Shown here: positions 48,546-61,918 of the stretch, piece by piece
How the letters are laid out: the number at the start of each line of letters is the position of its first letter
How positions within the stretch are numbered: the stretch's first letter is position 1
NCBI RefSeq assembly: GCF_002078875.1
Contig: NC_034414.1
Coordinates: forward strand, 34,007,660-34,071,659
DNA from: Numida meleagris
Taxonomy: Eukaryota; Chordata; Aves; Galliformes; Numididae
Direction of reading: 5' to 3'
DNA length: 64,000 bases
Made by a program: the position numbers and the translations under genes
The notes under the pieces: model-generated
Seen by the model: the letters and a program-made list of their open reading frames with translations, nothing else
Database searches by the model: none
What the model was told of the DNA's origin: nothing

Positions 48546-51500
48546 CAAAACTTCTGAATATCTTCAGAGTTCAAGGTTTTTTTGATTTTGTTGGACTTAG
48601 TATATATCTTCATTTTCAGAAAAAAAATTGAGGAAAGCTTTGAAAACATGCACTCATGTAAATATGATTCATTTAACAATCAGAATAGATAAGAAGACAG
48701 CCTGGTGTGAAAACATGACTGCACAGCAGGATATTTTCCCCACAAACATATATTTGTATTTTGTAACTGCTTTAAAAAAAAACTTTCATAAAATACAGGC
48801 ATGCCATTAAAATGTATTAGGTGGTCCATTTACACCAGCTTATTTTTGTTGTCATTCAAAATCTATTGCGTCAAATAAATTTCTGGCTGATCATCCTAGC
48901 AGGTTCTTGAAGTATTCATAAGGGTTGCAAGGCAAATTGGATTCCTCTGCAATATATTAACCCACAAACCCTGAATAAAATTAATGACAGCTAAACGTTC
49001 CAAAAGCTCCTACCTCCAAAAATTCAATGCCTCCCAGAACTTTTTGCCTTTTTTTTTTTTTTTATCATCTGTGTGACCTACTTTCTTCTTCTTAGCTACA
49101 TCTTATTCTGTTACTGGGGACCGGAGGTTATACAGCATAGGAACTCTCTGCTCTATTTAAGACCAAAAAAAAACAAAAACAAAAACAAAAAAAAAACTGT
49201 TGAATTCAATGTCACAGCAGAGTTTTATAGTAGAGAGGAATTGCCTTGATAAATGGCCCTGACATTAATGTTTTCATGACTCTACCTTCAATGTTATTGC
49301 ATCACAGTGCAGAGTGCAAAAGTAAGGCCACTGCTACCTTCTGACAGCATATTAAGCTGAAGCTCCTTCTATTTCTATATCCCATAGGAACAATAAATGG
49401 AGAAAATAACACATTTACAAACTGATAAAACCCAGCAAAGCTAATAAAATCAGACACTTTATAGCTTGGCTAATAGAGTCCTTTGAAGGGCATCAAATAA
49501 CACATCATGTACTGCTCTGGAGGAAATCAATTTTGGTACAGCAATATTCTGAAATATGTGTTTGTATAGGCAGGAGATACTAAAGCTAATCAAATAATAA
49601 TAGAAAAATTTTAATTAATGCACTGTTTGTTAATATGCATGTATTTGGCTTTGATAGGAGCAGCAATAACCTATAGAATAGTTCCAATTTCAATGAGAAT
49701 GTTCTTTAAAATTTTACAAATATTTCAAGTGTTACACTCTCCTGCCTAACATTTTGTCTAACAGCCTATTAGAAGGGCATTGTGATATTTTTGTTAATGC
49801 CACACAACTGTGACAATAACAAAATTTTTCAATTTTTCTGGGTCCAGAAATTAATGCAAATCGTTTCATATTCTGATACTACATTCTATGCAGCCATAAA
49901 AAGATATGGGTTGTCTTTGTTGGTACATTGTAGTTTAAAATAATACTACAATTCCACTTTTCTTTTGATATGACAAAGCTTGATTTCACCATGCTTACCT
50001 GAAGTAACAAGCATCATTTCTAGTCTATGTTGATGTATAGCTACTTGTTCTAGCTACCTTGATCCCAGACCAGTTCTACCATTTTAACAGTGTTTGATCT
50101 GTAAGGAGTCCAAAAACAAACTTGTTAAGTAGTATTGAAATGTGCTGTAGAGTGCCTTGAAAGGCAATAACACTTATTTGTGCTCTGATTTTATCAGGTC
50201 TGACAAGCTAATCAAGGTTAGGGCTGGATACTAATAACAGAGAGATTTCCAAGGACAAACTAGACAAACTAGACTGAGAAAGAAAGGTTGTACTCTTCCA
50301 GTTTTGTCATTATCTGAAAGATTCTGAAGGGAATTTTAGTCTGGTTTACAGGCCTTTTTGATTTTTTAAGTCACAAAAAGCTAAAAAGTGAGACCCATTT
50401 ACTATAATTGCTAAAAAATAACACACAGTATCAAAACCTAAAAACAGATAGTACATGCTCTTGCTCCAAGGAACTTAAAGCAGAAAGGCACAGTAGTAGG
50501 TCGTAGAGCACAATAAATTATTATTATTATTATTATTATTATTTTTAAAGCAACAACACAAGAGACTGTGAATAATGTAAATGAAAACCATTAAGGCGAT
50601 ATTAAGTTTTTATAAGTAATTGGCTGTTAATGCTTTCAGGTATAGTCTTTAACTTACACTGAGCTTTAGTGCAATTACTGATTGATGTCATTTACCATTT
50701 ATATTTTGTCTTTGAAATTGATTCACATCTTAGGTATGTGAAATAATTTTTACTAATAGGAAATTTGAAAACTCCGAAGAGCTTTCAGAATTTAAAAATT
50801 CTAACCAAATTTTTGTAAAGTTATAGTTTTTTGAATACTGAATTACAGGACATACTTTTCTAAAAATCTACTCTCCATCTAGCAAAATAAGGGTGCACTA
50901 TGCTGTCAGTTTAAGTAGTAGGTTGAGCTAAAACAAAACTGATTGTTTTGAAAAATTCCTAAGAATATTACAATGCATACTATAAACAATACAATTTGCA
51001 ATAATTATGATTCATCTATAAGAAGGCTAAAAGATATTATTCAAATATCTTTGAAAAACATTTAACCATGCCATATGCATGGTAGAAATCTGCTCATGTA
51101 ATTTTCTGTATGAGAGAACTTCTTGGTATTGGACAGAAGTGACCAGATGACAGTAGTATTTCACTCAGTGATGTCAGATAAAATTTTACCAGAACATTAA
51201 AAAAGTACTTTTATTAGCTGTGATATACCTAAATTGTCATATTTCAATGTGACTGGGCTGTCATATTTCCAACCAATATACATTTTACCTCAGCTTTCAA
51301 AATGAGCCTACAAAATTGGTGCTGTAATTGTTTGGGATTACACATAGTAATCTCAGGGTCTGTGGTAGCATAAATATCTCAGAACATTTTCTGACTAGTA
51401 GAAACTCTTCTGAGAATACAAATGGTTCTTGTTACAATGCTTCTTTTAAAAAATAAATATTTTTAAAATAAAAAAAATGTCAAACTACTTCTTACTTTTG

Positions 51501-54500
51501 AGGTGTTTATTTTTTTTTCACCTTTTGAGCTCTTCCAATATATGGAGCAGTGGAGCAGCTACCATAGTTAAACAGCTGGATTTGTCACGTGATTGAAATT
51601 GTTCTGGAATATTTTTATGAGATCACAGCATACTTTGTTTTACCAGAAAGACTTCTGCATGCTCTATGATTCCATAATTTGAGGTCAGTGTAGTTCTTTA
51701 ATAGTTGATCAAAATAATATGATATGTCTTGGAAGTCAAGAATAAGCATTTCAGGAATGTTATTTATCCCATCTAAGCATATGCCTGCTATATTTTCAGT
51801 CATGCTAATTAAATGTTGATGTATGCTATACTGATATGCTATGTATGCTATGACTGATATTGATATGCTGATCATACATACTGTAGTTTTGTCTTTTAAT
51901 TAAGGACAGAAAATAGTTTTGTGCTGAATAAAGCTAAGAACTGAAATTTTTATTCTGTGCTGAGGTAGTTGATCACTGGCTGCAAAAGTGATTTTTTTTT
52001 TAAGGAATAGAGAATTTGACTTGGAATAAAACTGTGTCATTTAAAAATTGATATATTGAAGAGCCAGAAAAAAATAAACCCTCATCTCAGTTTGACTGGA
52101 GGAAAACATACTAAGGAATAGATTTATTCATCTAGTAAGTTAACATATTAAGGTTAACCTCCTTTTCCCAACCTGTGGAATGATGAGGATCACTGTATTA
52201 AGTCATAGGTTTCTGCTGTGGCTCAGTTTGTTAACATAACAGTGTTATTCAATTTAAGAACATACATTATCTATCTCTGTCTTTTCTGCAATAGTCATTT
52301 CCTTATCTTTTCTTCCATTCTTTTTTTAACATCCCTTTTGTCTGGTTTGCATCAGCTACCTTTCTGAGATAATCTAAATGACGTAAATCTTTTTAACCCA
52401 GATGTACCACATAAACTGATGAATAATAAATATAAGATACATGCCTAAATATCTATAGTTAATAGTAATGTCTAAATGATAACCACCTGGATAATTTCTT
52501 CTCGTTTGTGTTTAACTATTTTCTACCAACACAGGCTTGAATTGCTGAAGATATTAACACAACATGCAAATGTTTTGTGACCCTTATGCCAGCAGAGCTG
52601 CAACAATATCATCATTAATTAAACAATAAGCAAATAGAACTCTTCTCTCCAAAAGTACCCTGCAGTACTTCCTATAGTTAAGATGGAAAAAAAATCAAAT
52701 TTCCATTAAACTTTATTTTTGCGTGACATCTTGTGAACAGTCTGTTCAAGATTTTTTCTCCTAGAATTCTTAATGTACTGTGTGAAGACTATCAATAGAA
52801 GACGACTACAATCTTCTAAAACATTAAAGCTTTCGGAGCAGTGGAGATTAATTTCCCAGAATGTTCTACAAATTCTTTCTCTCTATAGTGTTCTGTCTTC
52901 TTGCAGGTTGTGTGCTTGCTGAATGTATTCTGATGATAACTAGGATTGTATCTTAGCACAGCATTTGTGACTTACTACAGACAGGTTATTGTCTATGCAT
53001 CCTGCTGCTGAGAATGGATTTGTTATTAAAGGAATGAGTCTTAATATCTTTATTACTCTTTGAGTATATTATAACTTAATTGTCACTTCTAATTTGTCCT
53101 AACTACTTCTTGAGATGTTTCCACAAGAGAACAGTTAATAATTGAGACTTTTTAAATACCGTCCTTATTCTGGCCTGGGTTCAGTATATTTGAGTGTGCC
53201 AATGTAAGTTCACTACTTGGCAGCTATTTTTATCATTACTTATCCTCTCTGCTCTCATCTGACCCCTGTTTCACCACACCTTTGCTTGCTGCCTTTCTTC
53301 ACTGCTATATGTGCCAGTTTAGCATTGAACATAGACCTGCTCACCTGTTCCTAGAGGATTCTAGTCCTCTGATCCACTGTTACAGCCTCCTGACTAAGTT
53401 TCCACCCTCTTTTTTCTCAACTGGAGATTAGTTTCTCATGGGAAACTAATGTTTGTGTCTCAGGAGGTACATACTGACTGACTGGGATGAGAATCAGAAT
53501 TTCACAACTCTAAATTCTTGGTAATCAGTGTTCCCTTCAATAGAAGGAGTTCTATTCCTCAACTTTAGTTATGGTAAAACACTGTCAGATGAAGAGTTAT
53601 TACCAATGTTAGCTCTCCTTCAGTGGTTAATGCTCTTTCTATAACTTTGTGAGTAGCCAGGGAAAGATTTAACATTCAGATTCCCACTGGCTATGACTTC
53701 CAAAATTCCACAACAGCATGCTGACTAACATGGACAAAACTTTCATTGTCTGTGAAGATCATGTTATCAATAACATAATTTGTAAAGTGTTTTTGCCTTT
53801 AAATATCTTGCTTGAATTTCTTCCAGAATTTCTGAAGTATTAACATTTTTTTCTAACCTTCTCTGGTTCTTGTTGTGATTTCTTGTGTCTATATAACTCC
53901 TTGCTGTTGAAAATTGTACTTGTTTACATTTAAGTCTTATATTCTTCCATGTTGATTATTTACTTAATTTTAGCATCTGTACAGAAGATACATACCCACC
54001 CTCCCCATCCCCCAGTTACTTACACTTTCCTTTCTGCATTCAAACTGAGAAGAGACCTTAATTCTACCTGCACTGTTTTAGATTGCTTAGATTTCTTTCA
54101 CCACCAGGCTTCCAATTTATGACTCACAAATTCGATTTATTTATGTTCCTGTTTCTTGCCCAGGTCTGTGAATTGGAAGAAGTCTTGATGTACACATAAA
54201 TGACATTTAAGTGCATAAAAAATATCTGTGATAACAGCCAAAGAAATCTATTATAAAAACTGGCTTCTGACATGGACCTAGCTTTGACCTCCTCATATAT
54301 ATACTTCTAATTTAATAAAGAAAAGATATTTTTCCCACTGTTTCTCCACCTGTGTTTCTTTCTTCATCATCCTACAATAAGGCTTGTCTTGATCTACTAG
54401 CAGCTCTTAAAAAACTATGCAGTTTTTGCTGGGCAGTTTCCAATCATCTAATCCCTGGCAGCTGCTCAAAAGGTCACAGGATTATATTTATACAAGTGTT

Positions 54501-54959
54501 TTGATGTTACCAGTAGGAATCTAAAGAGCTCTGTTTTTCAAATAAGGTTTATATCTATTCCTGGTTTCCTCTGGAAAATGGCAGTGAAACAACACTTGCA
54601 ATTTTCTGCACTGGATGTAATCTGCAGTATAACTAATGCATCTTCATTAGAGTGAGAGGTTTCATCACATGTTTTGTGTGCTAAAATCTAGCAGCAAGAG
54701 AAGCAGTGATGAGGTTTGGAGTATGTCCCAGACCTGTGAGGACCACATATATATCACAACTAGTTCAGCTTGCAGTGGCCTATATAAAGTCACTTCAGCA
54801 TTCATTCTGGATTATAAGGCAATGTTAAATGAAACAGCCCCTAGTTAGGCTCTTAAGACATTTATTCAAAAATGATTCTTCTGGATAGGTGGACACCTAT
54901 CCAATTCACAAAACTACTTCATTTATTAGTAAAACACTTAATATGGTGAGATTTCATAA
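48546..54959. other. Long AT-rich unique stretch without recognised gene
   Basis: About 6.4 kb with no transposon families. Low-complexity items are poly-T (49050-49065), an A-rich AAAAAC tract (49167-49197), and an (ATT)n run (about 50518-50543). Frames are at most 86 codons and are not convincing. Confidence 0.6.
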
Positions 54960-55149
54960 GAGTTCAGGACCACGAGGGGAGAGAGGAGGGTAAAAAAGCA
55001 AGGACAAAACTCTAGAGACTTCAGGAGAGCAGCCTTTGGACTCTTCTAAGATCTTCCTGGAAGTCTCAAGGATTCAGGTCCTGGAAAAAAGAACTGTTCA
55101 AGAAAGCTAGTTAATTTTCAAGGAGCAAGAGCAAGAGAAGCTCAACCCA

Positions 55150-55359
55150 ATGAATAGAAAGTCAGGCAAGAAAGGTAGGTGGCCTGTGTTGGCAGACAAG
55201 TTGATCCTGCCTCAAGTTGAACACAAAAAGAAAAGATACAGAAGGCGGAAGCAAGGACAGTTAACCTGGGAGGAATGTGGAGGCATTGTTGAAGCATACA
55301 AGGATGAAGTTAGGAAAGCCAAAGCCCAAGATGTGATTTTAGCAAAGATAACCGTTTAG
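55150..55359 (+). pseudogene. CR1 ORF2 linker fragment
   Basis: The 69-codon frame contains HKKKRYRRRKQGQLTWEECG and YKDEVRKAKA. This is the basic linker typical of CR1 ORF2 just upstream of the reverse transcriptase. Only this piece is readable. Confidence 0.75.
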
Positions 55360-55378
55360 AAAATTATTAGTTACGTAC

Positions 55379-55794
55379 TGAAGATTGGCAAGATAACTTG
55401 ATGTCAAGGCATAAAGGATCTTTACACATGCGTAACCTCAGGAGGCAGCTCTGCTTAAAGATAGATCCTGTCGTGCAACCAACCGCTGTGAAGGAGAGAT
55501 CAAAGGACTCCGGCTGCTCATTATTCATGGTGTAAGATTATTGAGTCTTAGGTTGCTTTTTAGGTGCATGCTCAACTGGACCTCAGCTGCTAAAACAGGT
55601 TTCTGCTCTCTCTTCTTTCAGCCCCTCAGTTTGAGACAGATTTGTGGTCGTTTATCCATCTCAGCAAGAATATTATCAGTACTGTTGCTCATTGTCTTCC
55701 TGTGCAAAGCCTTGCATGCAAGGCCAGGCTGAAAGAGGGAGCTGAGGGAAGGAAGGGGCGGGGGGGAGGGAGGGGGGCAGGAGGAGCACACTAT
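55379..55794. other. Unassigned insert inside CR1, with a G-rich tract
   Basis: This segment separates the two CR1 blocks. It is not recognisably CR1, and I could not find TG...CA ends with a duplication. A G-run at 55755-55777 (four G tracts split by single bases) has the form of a G-quadruplex. The 63- and 96-codon frames here are not recognisable proteins. Confidence 0.5.
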
Positions 55795-56448
55795 CACACG
55801 GATCAGATCAGGGTATACTTAAACAAACTGGATGTACATAAGTCCATGGACCCTGAAGAGACGCACTCAAGAGTGCTGAGGAAGCTGTCAGATGTCATCA
55901 CAAGGCCTCCTGGTACAAAGTTCTGCACTTGAGGAGAAACAACACCAGGCAGTAGCACATGCTGTGGGACAACATTCCCATGCAGGAGAGGAAGGCTGAA
56001 GTCTCACAAAGTCTAAAAAAGAACCACAAAGAAGTTTAAGGAACAGGAACATCTCTCCTATAAGAAAAGGCTGAGAGAACTGGAAATGTTTAGCTTGGAG
56101 AAGAGAAGGCTTATGGCAGGACCTTGTAAAGATGTACGTATCTGAAGGGAGGCTACAAAGAGAGAGCCAGCTTCTTTCCACTTGTGACAGGACAGGAGAA
56201 AATGGGCACAAACTAAAACACAGAAGGTTCCTCCAGAACATAGGGAAACACTTTTTGGCTGTAAGGATCACTGAGTATTGGTTCCAGCTGCTCAGAGGCA
56301 TTGTAGGGTTTTCCCTCTTGCAGATATTCAAAAGCTGCCTGGACATGATCCTAGGCAACCTGATCTAGGTGTATGTGCTAGAGGTGGGGGATTGGATCTA
56401 ACAACATCAGGGATCTCTTCCAACCTCAACCACTCCATGATTCCATAA

Positions 56449-57472
56449 TATTCTCTAAGATTAATAAGTGAAATTTATCATAGAACAAAGACTCATGATT
56501 CAGTCCTCAAAAATCCTTAGATTTCTTCTCAGTTCCTAGATCACAGAGTGCCTGGGGCTTTTGGGTTAACTGAAGCATGACTGGTATATTGGCCTTGTCA
56601 TTTTTTTGTCAATCTCGGTGAAAAAGTGAGAAACAAGTATGTGGAAGGTGATGTACTCCTTTGCTTCTGGCTTCTCTCATCTCTCTGAATAATAAAAGAG
56701 AGATCGCTTGGAGAAACTTATGGTCCCTTGATTGTATGACGTTAGTCATCAAAATTTTATTTAATGAAAAGGATACAAAATTGACTTGAAGTTTTAATTC
56801 TTAGAAGGCAAATGTTATTAAATAACAGCAGTTAAATTCTAATATTCCTAGTTTCACATACTTAAACTCCAGTCTGTACATTCTGACAAATTAATTCACA
56901 CATAATGAAAATTACACATGATTTATTTTCAAAACATACATCAGGCATGGCTTCTGGCTCATCCTTCAAAGTTATATGATGTCCAGCATCAGGACATATT
57001 CCTGCGATAAGTATAAAAAGCATTAAAGGCTAGCCAAGGTGCCCTCAGGTTGACTTGCAGCCTTGATGTTCATACTGCTAAGCAGTGTGATAAAGTTTAA
57101 GTTCCATCAGAGTGTGAAAAGTGCTCTTTGGAAGTGTTTTTCTTCATGACCAAGCAATTAGCAATAAATAGGAGGGGCACTGCAAGTGAAGCAGATCCCA
57201 TCCAGATGCACCCTGATGTCCTTTCTCTGCCCTGTACCAGAAAATGGATGAGATTATTACTGAAAATTATCAGCTTCAGTTTTGCATTTAGTAAAAATGA
57301 AACTAACACACCAAGATTAAGTCGCTCCTGCTTTGTAGGAGAAAGGTGTGAAAGAAATAGAATTTCACTGTCAAGCAATACAACAAAACACAATCTAAAA
57401 CAATCCTGCAGTTTACTGCGTAAGATTTTCAGCCTGTAAACTCTGTGTTATAATTCTACTAGCCTCATTTTT
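56449..57472. other. AT-rich stretch without recognised gene
   Basis: Overlapping frames at 57097-57439 are on opposite strands and unmatched. No repeat family was recognised. Confidence 0.55.
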
Positions 57473-57650
57473 GATATATTTAGTAAAATTAGTTGTTCCT
57501 CCTCAGATTGGTGCCGCTGTTTCTGTGTTAGATCGACCTACAAGTCCCCTGCCTTTCCCCTCTTCCCTTTGTTTCCCCAGGGTGCAGGTCCACGACTTCC
57601 CTGCCGTTTTAGCTGCTGGACCACCCAGGGGCGGCCCCTACCCGCTGACA
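57473..57650 (+). mobile_element. Main-family LTR 3' fragment (diverged)
   Basis: TTTAGTAAAATTAGTTGTTC and CCTCAGATTGGTGCCGCTG match the 3' third of the LTR, and the end GCTGACA is a variant of GTTGACA. It is more diverged than the other copies and lacks the 5' two thirds. Confidence 0.82.
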
Positions 57651-57746
57651 ATTTTTTTTTTTTTTTTCCCTTTCTCTTTCCTCATTTTTTTCTTTTGGGC
57701 CTGTCCCCCTTGTCAGGGACGCAGACCCTTAGATAATACTGTGACA
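57651..57746 (+). mobile_element. Leader-like pyrimidine-rich sequence after LTR end
   Basis: A run of 17 T, further CT-rich sequence, then TTTTGGGCCTGTCCCCCTTG follow the LTR terminus. The same order of landmarks follows the reversed LTR end at 19626-19691. This suggests that both preserve the first bases of an internal region. Confidence 0.5.
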
Positions 57747-58225
57747 GGATGATATGGGAGACAGCGTCAAACGCCTTTCTAAAATCAAGGTAGACTACAC
57801 CCCTTGCTCTCGTCCCCATCCACCCAGCCAGTAATGCCATCAGAGAAAGGCACCAGGTTGGTGAAACCATGCTGACTATTCCCGATAAACTTCTTCTCTT
57901 CCAATTGCCTGGAGATGGCATCTAGAACAAGCTGTTCCATCACCTTTCCAGGGACCGAGGTGAGGCTGACTGGCCTGTAGTTTCCCGGATCCTCCTTCTT
58001 GCCCTGTTTAAAGATTGGAGTGACACTGGCTATCCTCCAGTCTTCCGACACCTCTTCCATTCTCCGAGACCTCTCAAAGATGATAAAGAATGGTTCAGCA
58101 ATCACCTCTGCCAGCTCCCTCAGCACAAGTGGATACATCCCATGGGGGCCCATGGGTTTATGCATATTGATGTTGCCTAGAAACTCTTGCACCATCTCCT
58201 CCCTCACCAAAGGCGAGCCTTCCAT
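57682..58225 (-). pseudogene. CR1 reverse transcriptase fragment, one frameshift
   Basis: The frame at 57785-58225 (146 codons) contains KEDPGNYRPVSLTSVPGK and SRQLEEKKFIGNSQHGFT, hallmarks of non-LTR reverse transcriptases. It then shifts to the frame at 57682-57921, which holds VVYLDFRKAFDAVSH with the motif A aspartate. Motif C is not included. The start codon of the longer frame is incidental. Confidence 0.82.
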
Positions 58226-58258
58226 TTCCCAGACTCTCTCACTTACCTCCAGGGTACA
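57747..58258 (-). mobile_element. CR1 LINE ORF2 RT fragment, minus orientation
   Basis: On the minus strand this covers CR1 ORF2 from the region upstream of the RT core to motif A. It has no 3' tail, so it is truncated on both sides or joined to the LTR leader by a later rearrangement. Confidence 0.9.
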
Positions 58259-61200
58259 AGACTGCCAAGGGGGAGACTATGCAGTGAAGATAGAAGCTAT
58301 ATTTAATTTTTTACATTCTTATACAATTATAAGTAGTTGAATTTTATGTCTCTTTTCCCTAATAACAAACTTCTCACTTACAAAATGAAATAGAGATACT
58401 TGACAAATTACATATTCTAGTTCAGTAACCTTGATTTTCTGTTGTACTGGTCCTCAGCAATTTGAAAGACATTGGCAGCCCAGGGGCATACTATTAAAAT
58501 GGCTTTCACATAGTACGCATTTCTTTTGAGCTTTTATTATTTTATTGAAGATTTAATATCGTCTAAGAAAAAGAATATTGTGTTCTATTCATACTCCGCA
58601 TCCCTACATCTCTTGGGATTTCCTTTAAATAATGATATACAAAAAGAAATGCACGGCTGCTCTAATTTCCTAAAGCGAAATCCGATAACGTTTGGCAGAT
58701 ACATTTTAAAAAATTCCCTTAAGGAATGAGAAATATAAAAAAAAAACTACCATCAACCATTTCTTTTTTTTCCCAGGTAGATGCCATACGGTCTCTAAAT
58801 TCTACTGTGTATATAAAAATTACGGAATAATCTATTAATTTTTGAAGAGGTCAGTTACACAACAATAGAAAACTGTTTTCCCCTGAGCACAGCATTCATA
58901 ATAGCCTTCTAGAAACAGGCTTGTGTAAATCTTCAGCAGAGTTGAGAATAGGAAACAAATAACTTCCTTTTGGAAGTTTCATTTTCTCCCTTATTTTTTA
59001 GGTGTATGATGCAAAAAGAAAAGAAAATTAAGGCAGTAATAATAAAAAAAAAAGTAGTAAAGCAAAGCTTTAAAACATAACAGAAAGTTGAATAATAGAT
59101 ATTTAATCTGTGGTTAGATCCAAAGTTACACAACTTTTTAAAGATCCTCATAAAAGATAATATCTAAAATGTTACTATTAAAAGTTCAGTGAAGCTTATC
59201 TGTTGCACAGAAAGGTCAAATGTTGTGAGCCTTTTTATCCACCCAAAATCAGGCATTGTATAGGAACACCATATAAACCCCAGCTGAGTTCATTTAAGCA
59301 CTAATGATGGTACTAGCAATAAGACAGACAGGAGTATCACCCCTGTGTATATTGCTTGTACACAGAAAAGATCTGTGGCTGCCTTACTATGCATCCTCTA
59401 TTATTTTCATAGCTAATATGGTGCCAAACATAAACTTGACTAATCCCCAACCTTCCTAAGCCTGCGCATCTCTCTCACCTTCTCACAGCATATTTCTATC
59501 ATTTAAATTAACACACAGGTCCCATACCAAGGTTTTCTTTCACCTCCCTTTTATGTCATCTTCCATCCACAAAATGCAGCCTTGTCTCTATGGATACTGC
59601 AACACCAGTCCTCTTGTACTGGAACACAGATATATTCATCAGTTGAGGGTAAATGATTTCAATAAGTCATCTTTCATCATCTGCTGCAAAGCTATATGAA
59701 ACCTTGCTAGGACTCCTAGCACTTTCTGCAGATTATTTCATCTCACAAAATAGTTCAGAGTGATATCAGCACATACTAAAGAAAGATTTGCTGTTAAGAA
59801 TTCATCCAATTCATTCATAAGATGAGTTCTCATTGTAACTTTGTGCACTTCGACTGACTTACTCCATCAGTACAATTCTGTATTAAAATATCTGAAAAGG
59901 CAAAGGTAGTTTAAGAGGTTCTCAGTCTATTTCCTGTTTGTTTGCATCACTCCTCCCTGCTTGGGGCTTTTGTTCATACTGTTATTTGAAATGACAGACT
60001 AGCGTCCAAAAAAAATCCAAACAGATTAGTGAAAAAAAAATGAAAGAAAAAAAAGGAATTACATAGTAAATATTAAATCCTTATCATAAACGAACATTCC
60101 CACCTGATAATCTTTTTCTTTACTCTTCTTGAAATTGTCTCAAGTAACTATGTAAGCTTTCAAGTACCATGGTAGAAGAAAAAATTACATTAGCTTAAGC
60201 TGTGATATAAAAATCTTTTTTAAAGGAGTTACCTTATTAACGCCAAGTGAGTTGTTCAGATAACAGCTGTATGACTGCTATGTTATGCAGCTCAATAGTA
60301 CCCAAGCTGTTCACTGTCATCTCTGTCTACCAGTAGAATAGCTTCAATTCAATACAGACACAAAATGCAAAGAAAATGACGTAAAATAAAGGCCATAAAA
60401 ATATTTAGACTTCTCAACTGCTCCTAAACTATTGCAAAGATAAATTTATAATACATTAATGACTGGTGTAAAGAGAACTGACAACTGTGCTGTTTTTTAG
60501 CATAAATACTTGGAATTTTAAAACATTTCAAGTATGAGTAAAAAAAATTCAAAACAGTTTTATAACTCTTAAAGTATTATCTTAAAGTATTTTCTTTCAC
60601 CCACTCACTCATCAATGCCTGTTTTTTCTTTATATGTAAAATGCAGAATCTATAAACTTGACCAACAGAAGACATGAAATACATAATAATAAGGGTGGGT
60701 CCTAGTAACATAATGCATTAAACAATGACCCACAAGTGGCCTATTTTCTTAGCTGCTTTTGCATCTCGATTTTCTGGTGGATACCTAAATCAAATCAAGC
60801 AGTAACCCAGGAAGGTTTGCAGCAATGTAATTTTCTGTCTGCAGTACATGGGGAATGATCACAGTGATGAGGTCTGAACCTTAACCAAGAGCTCAACCAT
60901 TCTGCATTTAATGCATCAAAGAACACACTTGGCACCTGAAGTTTAAAAAGCATCAGAGATCATTGACACTTCAAGAACACTATACCCTCCACATGGCAGG
61001 AAGACTTGACCTGCATTAATTCTTATTACAAACAAGTTCCACACTGCAAAAGCCTCTCTTCACAGCAATATCCTTAGGGGAACTACAACAGAACATGGGT
61101 TAGAGAACTACCTCTAACACACTTCATAATGGTTGTTCCATCCGTCTAATGATACTAAAGACTGTTCAAAGGAAAATCCCCACAAAATAAGTAATTGCCC

Positions 61201-61872
61201 TGATAACCACTCTATTGCAAGTGTTCCGTTACACTCCTATTACACCTCTTAACTAATGTACATCTCAACTTCAAATTAAGTAAAGGAATTAACAGCAAAA
61301 TTACTAAAAGCAAAAATTTAACACAAATCATAATCACTATTAAAAAAACGCTTATTGCCTGTAATTACTGTACAAAACCAAAGGTAAACATGATCTCAAA
61401 AGACAATTAAAGTTAACAGCTTACTAAATAGATATCGGAGTAATTAATTGATAGACGAATTCTAAATTATAAACACAACCACCATAGCAAAAACAGAAAA
61501 AAGTGAAGAACACTATGGAAGATCAAAGGAGCAAACATACTCACTTTTAAACAAAGATTTTTTTAATTGTAAACTATTTCAAAATCAACCCTTTCACATA
61601 CAATTTCTCATGACCAATAAGGGATACAAAAGGATTACGTGACACACAAATGTGAGAACGCAGAAAGTAACTAAAATAACAGATGATAACCATCTTCAAT
61701 TAACACCATCGAGCTTTCTAAAACCAGTATTCATACTTCCAAGAGCAGCAGCTCCTAAAAATGACCAAGATCACCTTACAACCAAGAACACCAACACCAG
61801 AAAGAGAAGCAACCAGGGAAGCCAACACCCCGAGGGCACCCGGCACTTGAACAAGTAGCCAAAGACAACTGA
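58259..61872. other. AT-rich stretch without recognised gene
   Basis: About 3.6 kb without recognised transposon or gene. From about 60900 onward the plus strand looks rich in A and C. A frame at 61652-61858 (68 codons) is unmatched. Confidence 0.55.
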
Positions 61873-61918
61873 GATGTGCCATGCTTTTGCCCAGGGAGAC
61901 TCTCCCTTTGCCCATCCG
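61873..61918. repeat. 46-bp repeat, left copy
   Basis: From GATGTGCCATG to GCCCATCCG. On the minus strand it encodes the same initial word (MGKG.. then SLGKSM) as the right copy at 63955-64000. Confidence 0.9.

Larger units (their letters stand above)
54960..56448 (+). mobile_element. CR1 LINE copy, interrupted and internally deleted
   Basis: The left block (about 54960-55378) covers the ORF2 region between endonuclease and RT, with AGAGACTTCAGGAGAGCAG, GAAGCTCAACCCAATGAATA and CAAGGACAGTTAACCTGGG. The right block (about 55795-56448) resumes with AAACTGGATGTACATAAGTC, skips much of the RT core, and continues through the C-terminus to a degenerate tail (CCATGATTCCATAATA). Between them lie about 415 bases that I cannot assign to CR1. 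The copy is old and inactive. Confidence 0.88.

Noticed and set aside
49167..49197. A-rich AAAAAC tract as the tail of a processed pseudogene
   Set aside because: No cDNA-like sequence or target duplication was found upstream; treated as low-complexity sequence.
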